64,000 bases of DNA from positions 62,001 through 126,000 of the forward strand of contig JBAZBK010000002.1 of assembly GCA_041671505.1 (NCBI GenBank), read 5' to 3'. The translations under genes and the position numbers were made by a program. The notes beneath the pieces were generated by a model. The model was not told where the DNA came from and ran no database searches. It was given only the letters and a program-made list of their open reading frames with translations. This document shows, in pieces, positions 45,016 through 53,656 of this stretch; the stretch's first letter is position 1, and every line of letters begins with the position of its first letter. The stretch is from JACPDH01 sp041671505 (GTDB lineage: Bacteria > Acidobacteriota > Thermoanaerobaculia > Gp7-AA8).

Positions 45016-45402
45016 TCAGGCGCGCGCGGCTATACGAGCAAGAACCCAACTCGTGAACTGCTCGCGGTTCAGAGCTCCTGACGCCACCTGGAGGATCGTG
45101 CGTTCCTGATCGTCGACGGAGGCAGCGAGCTCGTATCCATTCAGCATCAAAGTAACTTCGATGGCGGCGTGGCCGATTCGCTTGTTGCCATCAATGAACG
45201 GATGGTTCGAAATCAGAAAGAAACAGAGAGCGGCCGCCTTGTGGGCAAGGGTGGGATAGAGCTCGTCTCCAGCGTATGTCTGAAACGGCTGCGCCACCGA
45301 GGATGCGAGCGCCGCGTGATCTCTGACTCCGGCACTGCCCCCGCTCTGCTCGATAATCCGCCGGTGGAGCTCGAGGATCTCCCCTTCGGAGAGGTAGTTC
45401 AC
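45016..45402 (-). CDS. Doc-type (Fic family) toxin
   Basis: The 128-residue product has the Fic/Doc core HPFIDGNKRIGHAA at 67-80, with the catalytic His and the GNKR phosphate loop. Doc toxins phosphorylate EF-Tu. GTG 45402 overlaps the antitoxin stop by one base (TAGTG), so expression is coupled. Size and motif are complete, so the toxin is probably functional. Confidence 0.9.
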   Translation of the reverse strand: MNYLSEGEILELHRRIIEQSGGSAGVRDHAALASSVAQPFQTYAGDELYPTLAHKAAALCFFLISNHPFIDGNKRIGHAAIEVTLMLNGYELAASVDDQERTILQVASGALNREQFTSWVLARIAARA

Positions 45403-45596
45403 TACGAGAGCCGCCGGTACAACTCGGCATTTTTCTCAAGAACATACCGGGCCGCACGCTCGAAGTTCTCGTCCCGAGCAAGCTTCTCTTCGAGGCTGAG
45501 TCGCAAGTACTCCCCGACCGACAGTCCACGGTCGGAGGCCAGCTTCTCGACCTCGATCGCAACGTCGTCGGGCAGACTCACTGCAACCGTCTTCAT
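45402..45596 (-). CDS. Ribbon-helix-helix antitoxin of the Doc pair
   Basis: The 64-residue protein has an MKTVAVSLPDDVAIEVEKLA start, a ribbon-helix-helix (CopG/MetJ-like) DNA-binding domain. Its C-terminal ARDENFERAARYVLEKNAEL tail resembles Doc-neutralising tails seen in Phd-like antitoxins. It precedes and overlaps the toxin gene, as usual, and probably autoregulates. Confidence 0.85.
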   Translation of the reverse strand: MKTVAVSLPDDVAIEVEKLASDRGLSVGEYLRLSLEEKLARDENFERAARYVLEKNAELYRRLS

Positions 45597-45680
45597 ACGG
45601 CAATTCTAGTCGATCGGTGTCGCCGGTAAAAGAATGCGGACGCGCGCGCGATCGTCCCCGAAGGTGGAGGGAGCAATTCA

Positions 45681-45826
45681 GCACCCCGGAGGGGTGCCAA
45701 ACCCGACGATTCCGCCAATTCGCTTGCACCCCTCCGGGGTGCGTGACGCCGCCTAACGCGATTCCGGGGGTCGCCCCTCTTCGCGGGGCGACCCCCGGCT
45801 ACCTTCTGACATCCCTCCGGGATGTC
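45681..45826. repeat. Cluster of four short GC-rich hairpins
   Basis: Four perfect palindromes lie in 150 bases: GCACCCC-GGA-GGGGTGC (45681-45697), GCACCCC-TCC-GGGGTGC (45726-45742), a 14-bp stem CCGGGGGTCGCCCC with a TCTTCGC loop (45764-45798), and GACATCCC-TCC-GGGATGTC (45808-45826). The first two are nearly the same element with a reversed loop. This is the REP/BIME-like style; they lie between the antitoxin promoter and idh terminator. Confidence 0.8.
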
Positions 45827-45904
45827 GAGGCGGCCGGTGGCACGGACCGCGCCGAAAGAGGCAGCGCGTTTCCCTCCTTCGCGATCCCGATCGTCCCAGA
45901 AACA

Positions 45905-45938
45905 ACGAAGGGACCGGGCTCTCGCCCGATCCCTTCGT
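45905..45938 (-). terminator. Terminator of the isocitrate dehydrogenase gene
   Basis: ACGAAGGGA and TCCCTTCGT pair perfectly (45905-45913 with 45930-45938), extended by CCGGGC/GCCCG around a TCTC loop. On the minus strand the stem is followed by TTGTTTCTGG. It begins 20 bases after the idh stop. Confidence 0.8.
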
Positions 45939-45957
45939 GAATCAATTGCCGTGATGC

Positions 45958-48180
45958 CTAAATCGCGTCGATGATCGCGTTGAGCGTCGCGCTGGGTCGC
46001 ATCGCCTTCGACGCCTTGCCGAAGTCGGGGCGATAGTAGCCGCCCATGTCGACCGGCTTGCCCTGCGCGGCGAGCAGCTCCTCGTTGATCTTCGCCTCGT
46101 TCTCGCCGAGCGCCTTCGCGATCGAGGTGAACTTCGCCTTCATCTCGGCATCCTTCGGCTGCTCGGCCAGCGCCTGCGCCCAGTAGAGCGCGAGGTAGAA
46201 GTGACTGCCGCGGTTGTCGATCTGGCCGACCTTTCGCGCGGGCGACTTGTTATTGTCGAGGAACTTCGCGATCGCCTGGTCGAGCGTGTCGGCCAGCACC
46301 TGCGCCTTCTCGTTCTTGAACGTTGCGGCGAGATGCTCGAGCGACGCCGCGAGCGCGGAGAACTCACCGAGCGAATCCCAGCGGAGGTAGCCCTCCTTCT
46401 CGAACTGCTGCACGTGCTTCGGAGCCGATCCGCCGGCGCCTGTCTCGAAGAGGCCGCCTCCGGCGAGAAGCGGGACGACCGAGAGCATCTTCGCGCTCGT
46501 GCCGACCTCGAGGATCGGGAAGAGATCGGTCAGGTAGTCGCGCAGCACGTTGCCAGTCACCGAGATCGTGTCGAGCCCCTTGCGGATCCGCTCGAGCGAG
46601 AAGCGCATCGCCTGAACCGGCGACATGATCCTGATGTCGAGCCCGTCGGTGTCGTGGTCCCGGAGGTACTTCACGACCTTCGCGATGATGTTGGTGTCGT
46701 GCGCGCGGTTGCTGTCGAGCCAGAAGACGGCGGGAGCGCCAGTCGCTTTCGCCCGCCTGACCGCGAGCTTCACCCAGTCCTGAACCGGGATGTCCTTGGC
46801 CCGCGACATCCGCCAGACGTCACCCGCTTCGACCGCGTGCTCCATCAGCACGTTGCCGCTCGCGTCGACGACCCGCACGGTCCCGTCGACCGGGATCTCG
46901 AACGTCGTCGGGTGCGATCCGTACTCCTCGGCTTTCTGCGCCATGAGGCCGACGTTAGGCACGGAGCCCATCGTCGCCGGGTTCAGCGCGCCGAACTTCT
47001 TGCAGTTCTCGATGATCTCCTTGTAGATCGTCGAGTAGCAGCGATCGGGGATCATCGCCTTCGTGTCCTGCAGCTTCCCTTCCGCGTTCCACATCTTCCC
47101 CGACTCGCGGACCACGACCGGCATCGAAGCATCGACGATGACGTCGTTCGGCACGTGGAGGTTCGTGATCCCCTTGTCGGAGTCGACCATCGCGAGCGCG
47201 GGGCGCTTCGCGTAGACCGCCTTGATGTCGGCTTCGATCTCCGCGCGCTTCGCCTCGGGGAGCGACTGAATCTTGTTGGAGAGATCGCCGAGTCCCATGT
47301 TCGGGTTCACGCCCGCATCCTTCAGCGCGGCGGCGTGCTTGTCGAACACGTCCTTGTAGAAGACGTAGACCGCGTGCCCGAAGAGGATCGGGTCGGAGAT
47401 CGTCATCATCGTCGCCTTCAGGTGGAGCGAAAGCAGCTGGCCGTTCGCCTTCGCGTCGTCGATCTGCTCGGCGTAGAACTTCCGGAGCGCCTTCACGCTC
47501 ATGAAGGTGCCGTCGAGGATCTCCCCCTTCGTGGCGGTCAGCTTGTCCTTCAGGACCGTCGTCTTCCCGTCCTTGCCGACGAGCTCGATCGCGAAGTCGC
47601 CCCCCTCGTTCATCACGATCGACTGCTCGTTGCCGTAGAAATCTCCGTCGCTCATGAAGGCGACCTCGGACTTCGAGTCGGGAGTCCAGGGGCCGAGCTT
47701 GTGCGGGTTCTTCTTCGAGAAGTTCTTCACCGCGAGCGGGGCGCGGCGGTCGGAGTTGCCTTCGCGGAGTACCGGATTAACGGCGCTGCCGAGTACCTTC
47801 GCGTAGCGCGTCTGGATCGCCTTCTCGGCGTCGTTCGTCGCGACCTCGGGGTAGTCGGGAACTTTGAAGCCCTTCTCCTGCAGTTCCTTGATCGCTTCCT
47901 TCAACTGCGGGATCGAAGCGCTGATGTTCGGCAGCTTGATGATGTTGGCTTCCGGGATGAGCGTGAGATCTCCGAGCCGCGCCAGATTGTCGGCAACTTT
48001 CTGGCTCTCGGTCAGATTCTCCGGAAAATTCGCGAGGATGCGTCCCGCGAGGGAAATGTCCCACGCCTCGACCGAGATCCCGGTCCCCTTCGTGTATGCC
48101 TGAACGATCGGGAGGAGAGAGTACGTGGCGAGCGCCGGAGCTTCGTCGATATCGGTCCAGATGATCTTCTTGTCGGTCAT
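45958..48180 (-). CDS. icd: NADP-dependent isocitrate dehydrogenase, monomeric type
   Basis: The 740-residue protein is full length for the monomeric IDH family, unrelated in size to the dimeric enzyme. It starts MTDKKIIWTDIDEAPALATY, and contains the substrate-binding LPNISASIPQL near 83, KGEILDGTFMSVKALRKFYA, VDSDKGITNLHVPNDVIVDASMPVVVRESGKMWN split across mid-protein, and a C-terminal GTSAKMLSVVPLLAGGGLFETGAG segment. It catalyses isocitrate to 2-oxoglutarate in the TCA cycle and makes NADPH. 2-oxoglutarate is also the signal and substrate of the nitrogen block 5 kb away. Confidence 0.95.
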   Translation of the reverse strand: MTDKKIIWTDIDEAPALATYSLLPIVQAYTKGTGISVEAWDISLAGRILANFPENLTESQKVADNLARLGDLTLIPEANIIKLPNISASIPQLKEAIKELQEKGFKVPDYPEVATNDAEKAIQTRYAKVLGSAVNPVLREGNSDRRAPLAVKNFSKKNPHKLGPWTPDSKSEVAFMSDGDFYGNEQSIVMNEGGDFAIELVGKDGKTTVLKDKLTATKGEILDGTFMSVKALRKFYAEQIDDAKANGQLLSLHLKATMMTISDPILFGHAVYVFYKDVFDKHAAALKDAGVNPNMGLGDLSNKIQSLPEAKRAEIEADIKAVYAKRPALAMVDSDKGITNLHVPNDVIVDASMPVVVRESGKMWNAEGKLQDTKAMIPDRCYSTIYKEIIENCKKFGALNPATMGSVPNVGLMAQKAEEYGSHPTTFEIPVDGTVRVVDASGNVLMEHAVEAGDVWRMSRAKDIPVQDWVKLAVRRAKATGAPAVFWLDSNRAHDTNIIAKVVKYLRDHDTDGLDIRIMSPVQAMRFSLERIRKGLDTISVTGNVLRDYLTDLFPILEVGTSAKMLSVVPLLAGGGLFETGAGGSAPKHVQQFEKEGYLRWDSLGEFSALAASLEHLAATFKNEKAQVLADTLDQAIAKFLDNNKSPARKVGQIDNRGSHFYLALYWAQALAEQPKDAEMKAKFTSIAKALGENEAKINEELLAAQGKPVDMGGYYRPDFGKASKAMRPSATLNAIIDAI

Positions 48181-48521
48181 TGATCTTCTTTCCTTGGTTT
48201 TCGTTCGAGCGTATCGGGCGGATCCACGAACCGGATCGCGCGGAATCTATCGATTTCTGAGTACCACCGGTTAGCCACCGGCCGGCAGCATTATCGCCGG
48301 ACTCAGCGCGCGAGGTCATGCACCCGGGGACGAAGTCCGTGCAAGACGACTGAGCGCGGGGCGTCCTGCGGCCGGGAGACGCCCGGCGTCGCATTCTAGT
48401 GATCCGTCTACGCGGGACCGGCGGCAAGCGTCACATCTGGAAGTGATCGGAGGTCAGTTTGTGCCCGGGGTCATGCCGCGGGCGGACCCCCCAATGGCCT
48501 TGACTCAGAGAAAGAGAAACC
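48181..48521. other. Intergenic region upstream of idh
   Basis: About 340 bases without a gene. The promoter of idh must be here on the minus strand. Apart from the repeat that follows at 48522, I see only GC-rich spacer. Confidence 0.4.
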
Positions 48522-48616
48522 GAAGTTAGAAGGTAGAACGCTGAATGTCGAATCCAGAAATGGGCCGAGACGAGCTCTTTCTGGGTTCTCAATTCATCGT
48601 TCTGCGTTCTAACTTC
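48522..48616. repeat. 39-base-arm inverted repeat, family 1 copy B
   Basis: Arms 48522-48560 and 48578-48616 pair at about 31 of 39 positions around a 17-base loop. Left arm starts GAAGTTAGAA, contains AGAACGCTGAAT and ends CCAGAAA. The same words, order and arm length occur in copy A at 41022-41117, although the loops differ. It lies between the permease stop and the upstream region of idh. Confidence 0.8.
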
Positions 48617-48782
48617 TGGGTTTTCTCCTTAACCCAAGTCCATTGGGCGGCGCCCCGGGGACGCAAGGCCGGGCGCGGATGGAGCTTCGACAGAAACCCT
48701 CGACGCCAACCTCTTCGGTCCTGCGCATCCGCGCGGCCCGTGGCGACCGCCGCAGTCGCAACGCTCGGTGGTACGAGCCCCG

Positions 48783-50153
48783 TCAGATGTACCGGAAGAG
48801 CGGCGGGAACGCGATCACGACGATCGCCCCCCACGCGGCGAAGAGCGGCAGGTAGTCCGTCTGCCACCGCTCGAGGCTGGTGAATTGTCCACGTCCTCGC
48901 AGAAAGCGGACATAGAGCACGACGGACCAGCCCAGATTGACGAGCAGAAGCACGTTCTCTCCGAGAGCGGCCACGCGGTTAGGCGTAAAGCCGAACTCGC
49001 TGATGCGCGCGGCGATGGCCCATAGCGCCACGGCATCGGCCAGCAGCGCGCTGACCAGCAGCACGATCTGGAGCACGTCGAAACCACCTGGGGGCCTCCG
49101 CGGATCCCGGGCGGACACGGAGTAGAGCAGCAGCCCGAGTACCACGGCCAGGAGCAGATCGAAGGCGATCAGCACTTCGCGCGCGATGTCGACTCCCCGT
49201 CCGGTCCAGATCACCGTACCGAGGAACACGATCAGCATCGCGGCAAACAGCGGCGTGAAGAGGCGCGTCAGCACCGGCGCCATGTTCTCGATCACGCTCT
49301 GCTTCGCCTCCACCAGCCACGAGCCGACGAGCACGGCGCCTGCGGCTCCGCACGGGACGAGCCACAAGCCGAGGAAGGGTCCGATGTCGACTCCGATCGC
49401 GCGGAACAGCATTGCCATGAATGCCGTGAGGACCATACCGCCGAGGGCGATCAGGACGTAGTAGATGAAGAGCTCGCCCGAAAACCGGATGAAATCCATG
49501 CGCCCCGCGACCTGGCCCCAGCGGCCTCCGGCATACGCGATGCCGACCGCGAGCCAGAGCGCCATCGGCAGATGGAGTGCCGTCAGCACCTCGGTCGAGC
49601 CTTGCGGGACGAAGGGATAGGCGTTCGCGAAGACGATCGCCGCGGCGAACGCCGCGCCTAACCAGCGCAACGTGCTCCTGTCGAGGCGTCGCTTCCAGAC
49701 GAAATAGCCGGTCAGGAGCGGCAGCACGAAGAAGCTGAGATTGCGGGCGTAGAAACTCTCATCGTGGTCGATCTCGAGACCGAAGAGCGCCGGAGCCTTG
49801 ACGAGCAGCGCGGCTGCTACCGCGAGCACGAAGGCGACGATCGCGTCCGTGCGGCTCCGCACTCCCGGTTCCGCGGAATCCGACGTGCCGACGACGAGCT
49901 GCTTCCATAACCGCTCCGAGTGCTCGCGCGCGAACTCCCGCGAGAGGGCGTCGAGATCGCCCATCCGCTTCACCGCAATCAGGAACGCTTCGTCCGTCGC
50001 GAGCCCCGAATCGACCAGGACTGCAACCTGCTCGCGCAAGTGATCTTCCAACTCTGCGATGTCGACGGCTTGAATCGCCTGCCGCCGGCGGAGGAAGCTC
50101 CGCCACTGATCGATCTGTTCCTCGAGGGAAACCGCGTTCGTCTGGTCCGGCAT
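48783..50153 (-). CDS. HAAS-domain membrane protein (permease prefix domain)
   Basis: The 456-residue protein begins with a soluble helical region (about 5-95): LEEQIDQWRSFLRRRQAI, then DIAELEDHLREQVAVLV and FLIAVKRMGDLDALSREFA, typical of the HAAS/permease-prefix domain. About ten membrane helices follow. Such proteins are nearly always encoded next to a PadR regulator and probably signal or transport at the membrane. The gene follows padR by three bases in the same operon. Confidence 0.85.
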   Translation of the reverse strand: MPDQTNAVSLEEQIDQWRSFLRRRQAIQAVDIAELEDHLREQVAVLVDSGLATDEAFLIAVKRMGDLDALSREFAREHSERLWKQLVVGTSDSAEPGVRSRTDAIVAFVLAVAAALLVKAPALFGLEIDHDESFYARNLSFFVLPLLTGYFVWKRRLDRSTLRWLGAAFAAAIVFANAYPFVPQGSTEVLTALHLPMALWLAVGIAYAGGRWGQVAGRMDFIRFSGELFIYYVLIALGGMVLTAFMAMLFRAIGVDIGPFLGLWLVPCGAAGAVLVGSWLVEAKQSVIENMAPVLTRLFTPLFAAMLIVFLGTVIWTGRGVDIAREVLIAFDLLLAVVLGLLLYSVSARDPRRPPGGFDVLQIVLLVSALLADAVALWAIAARISEFGFTPNRVAALGENVLLLVNLGWSVVLYVRFLRGRGQFTSLERWQTDYLPLFAAWGAIVVIAFPPLFRYI

Positions 50154-50156
50154 GAC

Positions 50157-50543
50157 TCAGGCTCCCTGCGGCAGCGGCGCACTCGAGCCGGGGTGGCCGG
50201 GCGGAACGAAAAGAGAGAGCGTTTGCCAGATGCCCCCGAGCGTCGCGTCGACCGCCTTCCACTGCCGGTGCTCCTCGGCGAGCTGCGCCCGTCCCTCGGT
50301 CGTGATCCGGTAGTACTTCCGGCGTCGGGAGCTCTCCGCGACATCCCAGCGCGCCTCCACGTATCCGAGCCGCTCGAGACGGTGGAGAACCGGGTAGAGC
50401 ATCCCGTCCGTCCACTCCATGTGTCCGCCCGACAACTCCCTGACCCGCTTGAGGATAGCGTAACCATAGCTGTCCGCTTCGGCGAGTATTGCCAGCACGA
50501 TCGGTGTCGAGGACGCGGCTATAAGATCTTTGTTGATCACCAT
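50157..50543 (-). CDS. PadR family transcriptional regulator
   Basis: ATG 50543 is the best start (GGTGGAATC upstream); a longer frame reaches into the promoter. The 128-residue product has the PadR winged helix: PIVLAILAEADSYGYAILKR, GGHMEWTDGMLYPVLHRLER and YRITTEGRAQLAEEH. It is the first gene of the operon with the HAAS protein and likely represses it and itself through the palindrome at 50567-50600. Confidence 0.9.
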   Translation of the reverse strand: MVINKDLIAASSTPIVLAILAEADSYGYAILKRVRELSGGHMEWTDGMLYPVLHRLERLGYVEARWDVAESSRRRKYYRITTEGRAQLAEEHRQWKAVDATLGGIWQTLSLFVPPGHPGSSAPLPQGA

Positions 50544-50566
50544 GATTCCACCTGTCGATTCACGCG

Positions 50567-50605
50567 TACATAGCAGCATTATACATGGCAGCGCTATGTA
50601 TACAA
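50567..50605 (-). promoter_or_regulatory. Promoter and operator of the padR operon
   Basis: On the minus strand TTGTAT (50605-50600) and TATAAT (50583-50578) are separated by 16 bases. The inverted pair TACATAGC (50567-50574) and GCTATGTA (50593-50600) brackets the -10 element and touches the -35, the expected place for PadR autorepression. Confidence 0.75.
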
Positions 50606-50609
50606 CGAC

Positions 50610-50637
50610 GGGGACGGGGTCGGGGTCGGGGTCGGGG
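50610..50637 (+). repeat. G-tract array (GGGGTC repeats)
   Basis: Five runs of four G lie in 28 bases, mostly spaced by TC, giving GGGGTC tandem words. It has the layout of a G-quadruplex. It lies between the padR promoter and the plus-strand nucleotidyltransferase gene. Confidence 0.7.
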
Positions 50638-50686
50638 CTTCTCTCCTTCTCGAGTATCCGCTAAAATCAAATGTTGACGGATACTC

Positions 50687-51739
50687 ATGGCTCGGCTCTA
50701 CTCACTTCACCCTCGACCGCTGACGACGCTGTTTTCAGAAGTGGAGACGTACGCGTTGAGTCAGCCGGAGGTCTTCGTGGGAACTGCAGGCAGCGTACTG
50801 GAGCGGCAGAACGCGTCGAAGTTTCAGTTTTACGCGCACCAGTATTACGACGCACTTGGGAACAAGCGGGAACGATACGTGGCCGGGCCGGCCGGATCCG
50901 CGGATGCGGACGCCGCGGCGGGGCGTCTCCGTTCGCGGATCGATGACCTGAAAAGCATCCTTCCATCGGTGCGACTCCTCGGACGGGAAGGGTTTCAGTT
51001 CGTCGATTCGAGGACCTTTGCGACCCTCGCGGCTCTCTACAACAATGGGCTCTTCGCCGCAGGCGCCGTGCTCGTCGGCTCGCACGCATACGGCGTTCTG
51101 CTGAATCGCATGGGGCTTCGCGCAGCGTCTTACGTGACGGAAGACGTGGACATCGCGCGGCCGGCGCGGCTGACGTTCGGCGGCGTTTCGAAAGCTCGAC
51201 TTCTGGAGATGCTTCGAGATTCGGCCATCGAGTTCGTCGAGGTTCCGCAACTCGACGTCCGTGAGCCTTCGACTTCATTCAAGCAGAAAGGGCGTTCGAC
51301 GTTCCAGGTCGATCTGCTTGCGCCTGGTCGCGGCGAGGAGATCGGAAAGATCGCCGTCCCGGAGCTCAGCGCCCACGCGCTCACGTTGCCGTACCTCGGA
51401 TATCTGCTCGAGGAGTCGGAGCTCACGGCCGTGCTCGCCCGTGAAGGGTGTTGCGCGGTGCGAGTCCCGCTTCCAGAGAGATTCGCAATCCACAAACTCA
51501 TTGTGTCGTCGCTGCGCAGTGGACGAAACGCGAAGGTGCTGAGAGACCGCGCGCAGGCCGCCGTTCTTTGCGCAGCGCTCACCGAACTGCACCCGGACGC
51601 AATCGAATCGGCGGTGCGAGACGTCCCACTCCGCGCGATGAAACATCTCCGCCTTGCCGTCGCAGCGATTCGTGACACTCTCGACGGAGTTCACCCGCGA
51701 GCAGTGGAAGCGCTGGAGACCGCACTGGCTGGGCGATGA
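50687..51739 (+). CDS. Nucleotidyltransferase family protein (NTP_transf_8-like)
   Basis: The 350-residue protein carries a nucleotidyltransferase-fold active site in its centre: AGAVLVGSHAYGVLLNRMG with Gly131-Ser132, and TEDVDIARP with Asp153 and Asp155. Preceding residues form a helical domain with a FQFYAHQYYDALG region. This layout suits the NTP_transf_8 group, whose natural target is unknown; some relatives work as toxins or defence proteins. There is no antitoxin-like neighbour. The start is the first ATG after the G-rich array. Confidence 0.75.
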   Translation: MARLYSLHPRPLTTLFSEVETYALSQPEVFVGTAGSVLERQNASKFQFYAHQYYDALGNKRERYVAGPAGSADADAAAGRLRSRIDDLKSILPSVRLLGREGFQFVDSRTFATLAALYNNGLFAAGAVLVGSHAYGVLLNRMGLRAASYVTEDVDIARPARLTFGGVSKARLLEMLRDSAIEFVEVPQLDVREPSTSFKQKGRSTFQVDLLAPGRGEEIGKIAVPELSAHALTLPYLGYLLEESELTAVLAREGCCAVRVPLPERFAIHKLIVSSLRSGRNAKVLRDRAQAAVLCAALTELHPDAIESAVRDVPLRAMKHLRLAVAAIRDTLDGVHPRAVEALETALAGR

Positions 51740-51742
51740 AGT

Positions 51743-51818
51743 TGGTAGCGCATACGGGATTCGAACCCGTGTTACCGCCGTGAGAGGGCGACGTCCTGGA
51801 CCCCTAGACGAATGCGCC
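51743..51818 (-). tRNA. tRNA-Glu (anticodon CTC)
   Basis: Seventy-six bases on the minus strand fold into a tRNA with encoded CCA. The acceptor GGCGCAT pairs with ATGCGCT (G-T first pair). The anticodon loop is CTCTCAC with anticodon CTC on a CGCC/GGCG stem, and the T-arm is ACGGG-TTCGAAT-CCCGT. The D arm GTCTAGGGGTCCAGGAC is the typical glutamate form. Confidence 0.95.
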
Positions 51819-51840
51819 ACAACGTGGCTGGGACGCGCAG

Positions 51841-51868
51841 AGTACAAAACCGCTGCTCCGCGTGTCAA
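51841..51868 (-). promoter_or_regulatory. Promoter of the tRNA-Glu gene
   Basis: On the minus strand TTGACA (51868-51863) is separated by 16 bases from TGTACT (51846-51841). The start would fall about 16 bases before the mature tRNA 5' end. Confidence 0.6.
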
Positions 51869-51976
51869 GGGCCGCTAACTGGCTGGGGATGAGGAAGATT
51901 CCCGGCCGCCGCGGGCCGACGAGCCGCCTTCGGTCCACGCACCCGCGAAAGCCCGGAAGGTGCCGCTCTGCGCCAC

Positions 51977-53656
51977 TCACCGTGTTGCGTTGCTGCCCTC
52001 GAGAGCAACGACGCGCGTACCGACGTCGCCCGACACATCGTCCCTCAGCGCAACCGACAGCCGCCGCGTGTCGGGGCGGACGCGGACGGCGAAGGAGTAG
52101 AGCACGTTCGACGGCGCGTCAGCTGCCGGCGTCGCGATCTCGAACTCCTTCTTGATCTCCGTGACGTCGCTGGCGTCGCCGAGCTCGCGCCCCGAAGTGA
52201 CGAAAAGCGAGACGGCGCCTTTCGACTTGTCCTTGGTCGAGGGAAGCAGCGCGAGAGCGCGCGCATCGAACAGGACTTCGACCGGAACGATGACGAAACG
52301 GCCGTCGCGCTTTCCCTCACCGACACGGACGGAGAACGCGGGTCCCTTCATTTCGCCGTCGAGAGGCAAATAGAGATTCGTCGTCACGAGGTCGCTGATG
52401 CGACTGTCATTCGAGAGGTGAACCACCGAGTCGCGGACCCGGATGCGGTGGTTCCGGTTCCTCGTGGTGACCTTGATGCTGCGCGCCTTGTCGTCGCCAG
52501 GAGACGTGACTCGGTACCCGAGGGAGTAGTAGATGTCGAGCTCGCGCGCGGCACGCTCGAGGAGCTTCGCGCTGACCGCGGGGCCGGCGCCGCTGAGGCC
52601 TCCGGTCCGTCTCGCGAGGAGCAGCAGCCCCCCTTCCTCGTCGAAGGCGCGAAGGTATCCGGAGGCGAGGGGCGCCGGGTCGTTGGCGCTCGGAAGGACG
52701 CCCCCTCTGTCGGGCCCTTTGACGCTGTCGCGCGCGCCGGGAGGGTGAAACGCATGGATGGTTATGCCGTACGCATTCGCGGCGTCGGCGAGAAGATCGA
52801 GGTCACTGGTCGTGTAGCACGTGGGCGGCCTGTACTCCCGCGGGTCGAGTCTGGACGAAGGGCCCAGCGAAAGATCGTCGCTCGCAAATACCAGGACTTT
52901 CTGCAGCTCGACGCGAGAGAACGAGACGAGCATGTTGCGAAGCTCCCGCGCCTTGCGCTTAATGGCAGCGCAGCGCTCTTCGCCGGTGATGAACTCCTGA
53001 AAATCGCGCTCGGCCTTCGCATCACCCAAGCCTCCGAGCCCCAGCTGGAGGGAGAGCGCCGCGTCATGCTCCGCCTGCTCCACGTGCATTTCGGCAAGGC
53101 GCTCGGCAATCGCCGACTCCTTCGATCCGAATGGCGCCCCGAGGACGTCGATCACCGTGTCGAGCGTCCGTCTGTCCGAGGTCGGCGGAAGCACGACCCG
53201 GACGCGGTGGTTCCAGGCGAGGACGGCGACGACGTCGCCCTCGCGGAACGCGCTGTCGAGGAAGCTTCGCACTGCGTCGAAGAACTTCACTCGCCTCGAA
53301 GGCTCGATTTCGCCGATATCGACGAAGAGGATGATGAGGCGGGGCTGTCGCGCAGGTATCTTGGCAACATCGTCCGCACCGGAGGGGTTCTCAGCGGGCG
53401 CTGCGTGCGGCGCGACGTCGATCGCCGTGAAGTTCGTGATCGCCTGCTTCTTCCCCGACTCGAAGAGCTCGAAGTCGTCCTTCGTGAGCCCCCGAACGGG
53501 ATTGCCGTGGGCGTCCGTGACGACCACGTCGACGTTCGCAACGGTGACCTCGACACGCTCGGCGAACTGTGCGACCAGTGGACCCTGGCAGAGCACTACC
53601 ACGACAAGTGCCAGAACGATCGGCGGCCGGGTTAGGCTGGCGCCTGAGCGTTTCAT
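51977..53656 (-). CDS. Secreted VWA domain protein (VWFA-related Acidobacterial type)
   Basis: The 559-residue protein has a signal peptide (about 10-30, ending LVAQ). FELFESGKKQAITNF near 62 is typical of the vWFA-related Acidobacterial domain family. A VWA fold follows (PRLIILFVDIGEIEPS near 106, then VLVFASDDLSLGP near 250), but the metal site DxSxS is altered to DIGEI, so metal binding is doubtful. The start overlaps the stop of the upstream VWA gene by four bases (ATGA), so both are made together. The function is probably surface adhesion. Confidence 0.85.
   Translation of the reverse strand: MKRSGASLTRPPIVLALVVVVLCQGPLVAQFAERVEVTVANVDVVVTDAHGNPVRGLTKDDFELFESGKKQAITNFTAIDVAPHAAPAENPSGADDVAKIPARQPRLIILFVDIGEIEPSRRVKFFDAVRSFLDSAFREGDVVAVLAWNHRVRVVLPPTSDRRTLDTVIDVLGAPFGSKESAIAERLAEMHVEQAEHDAALSLQLGLGGLGDAKAERDFQEFITGEERCAAIKRKARELRNMLVSFSRVELQKVLVFASDDLSLGPSSRLDPREYRPPTCYTTSDLDLLADAANAYGITIHAFHPPGARDSVKGPDRGGVLPSANDPAPLASGYLRAFDEEGGLLLLARRTGGLSGAGPAVSAKLLERAARELDIYYSLGYRVTSPGDDKARSIKVTTRNRNHRIRVRDSVVHLSNDSRISDLVTTNLYLPLDGEMKGPAFSVRVGEGKRDGRFVIVPVEVLFDARALALLPSTKDKSKGAVSLFVTSGRELGDASDVTEIKKEFEIATPAADAPSNVLYSFAVRVRPDTRRLSVALRDDVSGDVGTRVVALEGSNATR

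Noticed and set aside
46201..48183. 660-residue frame antisense to isocitrate dehydrogenase
   Set aside because: High GC third positions in the sense gene keep the antisense free of stops; composition is RD/RV rich and no start signal is present.
48589..48867. Minus-strand 92-residue frame
   Set aside because: It runs through the family 1 repeat and into the permease gene; no family match and no start signal.
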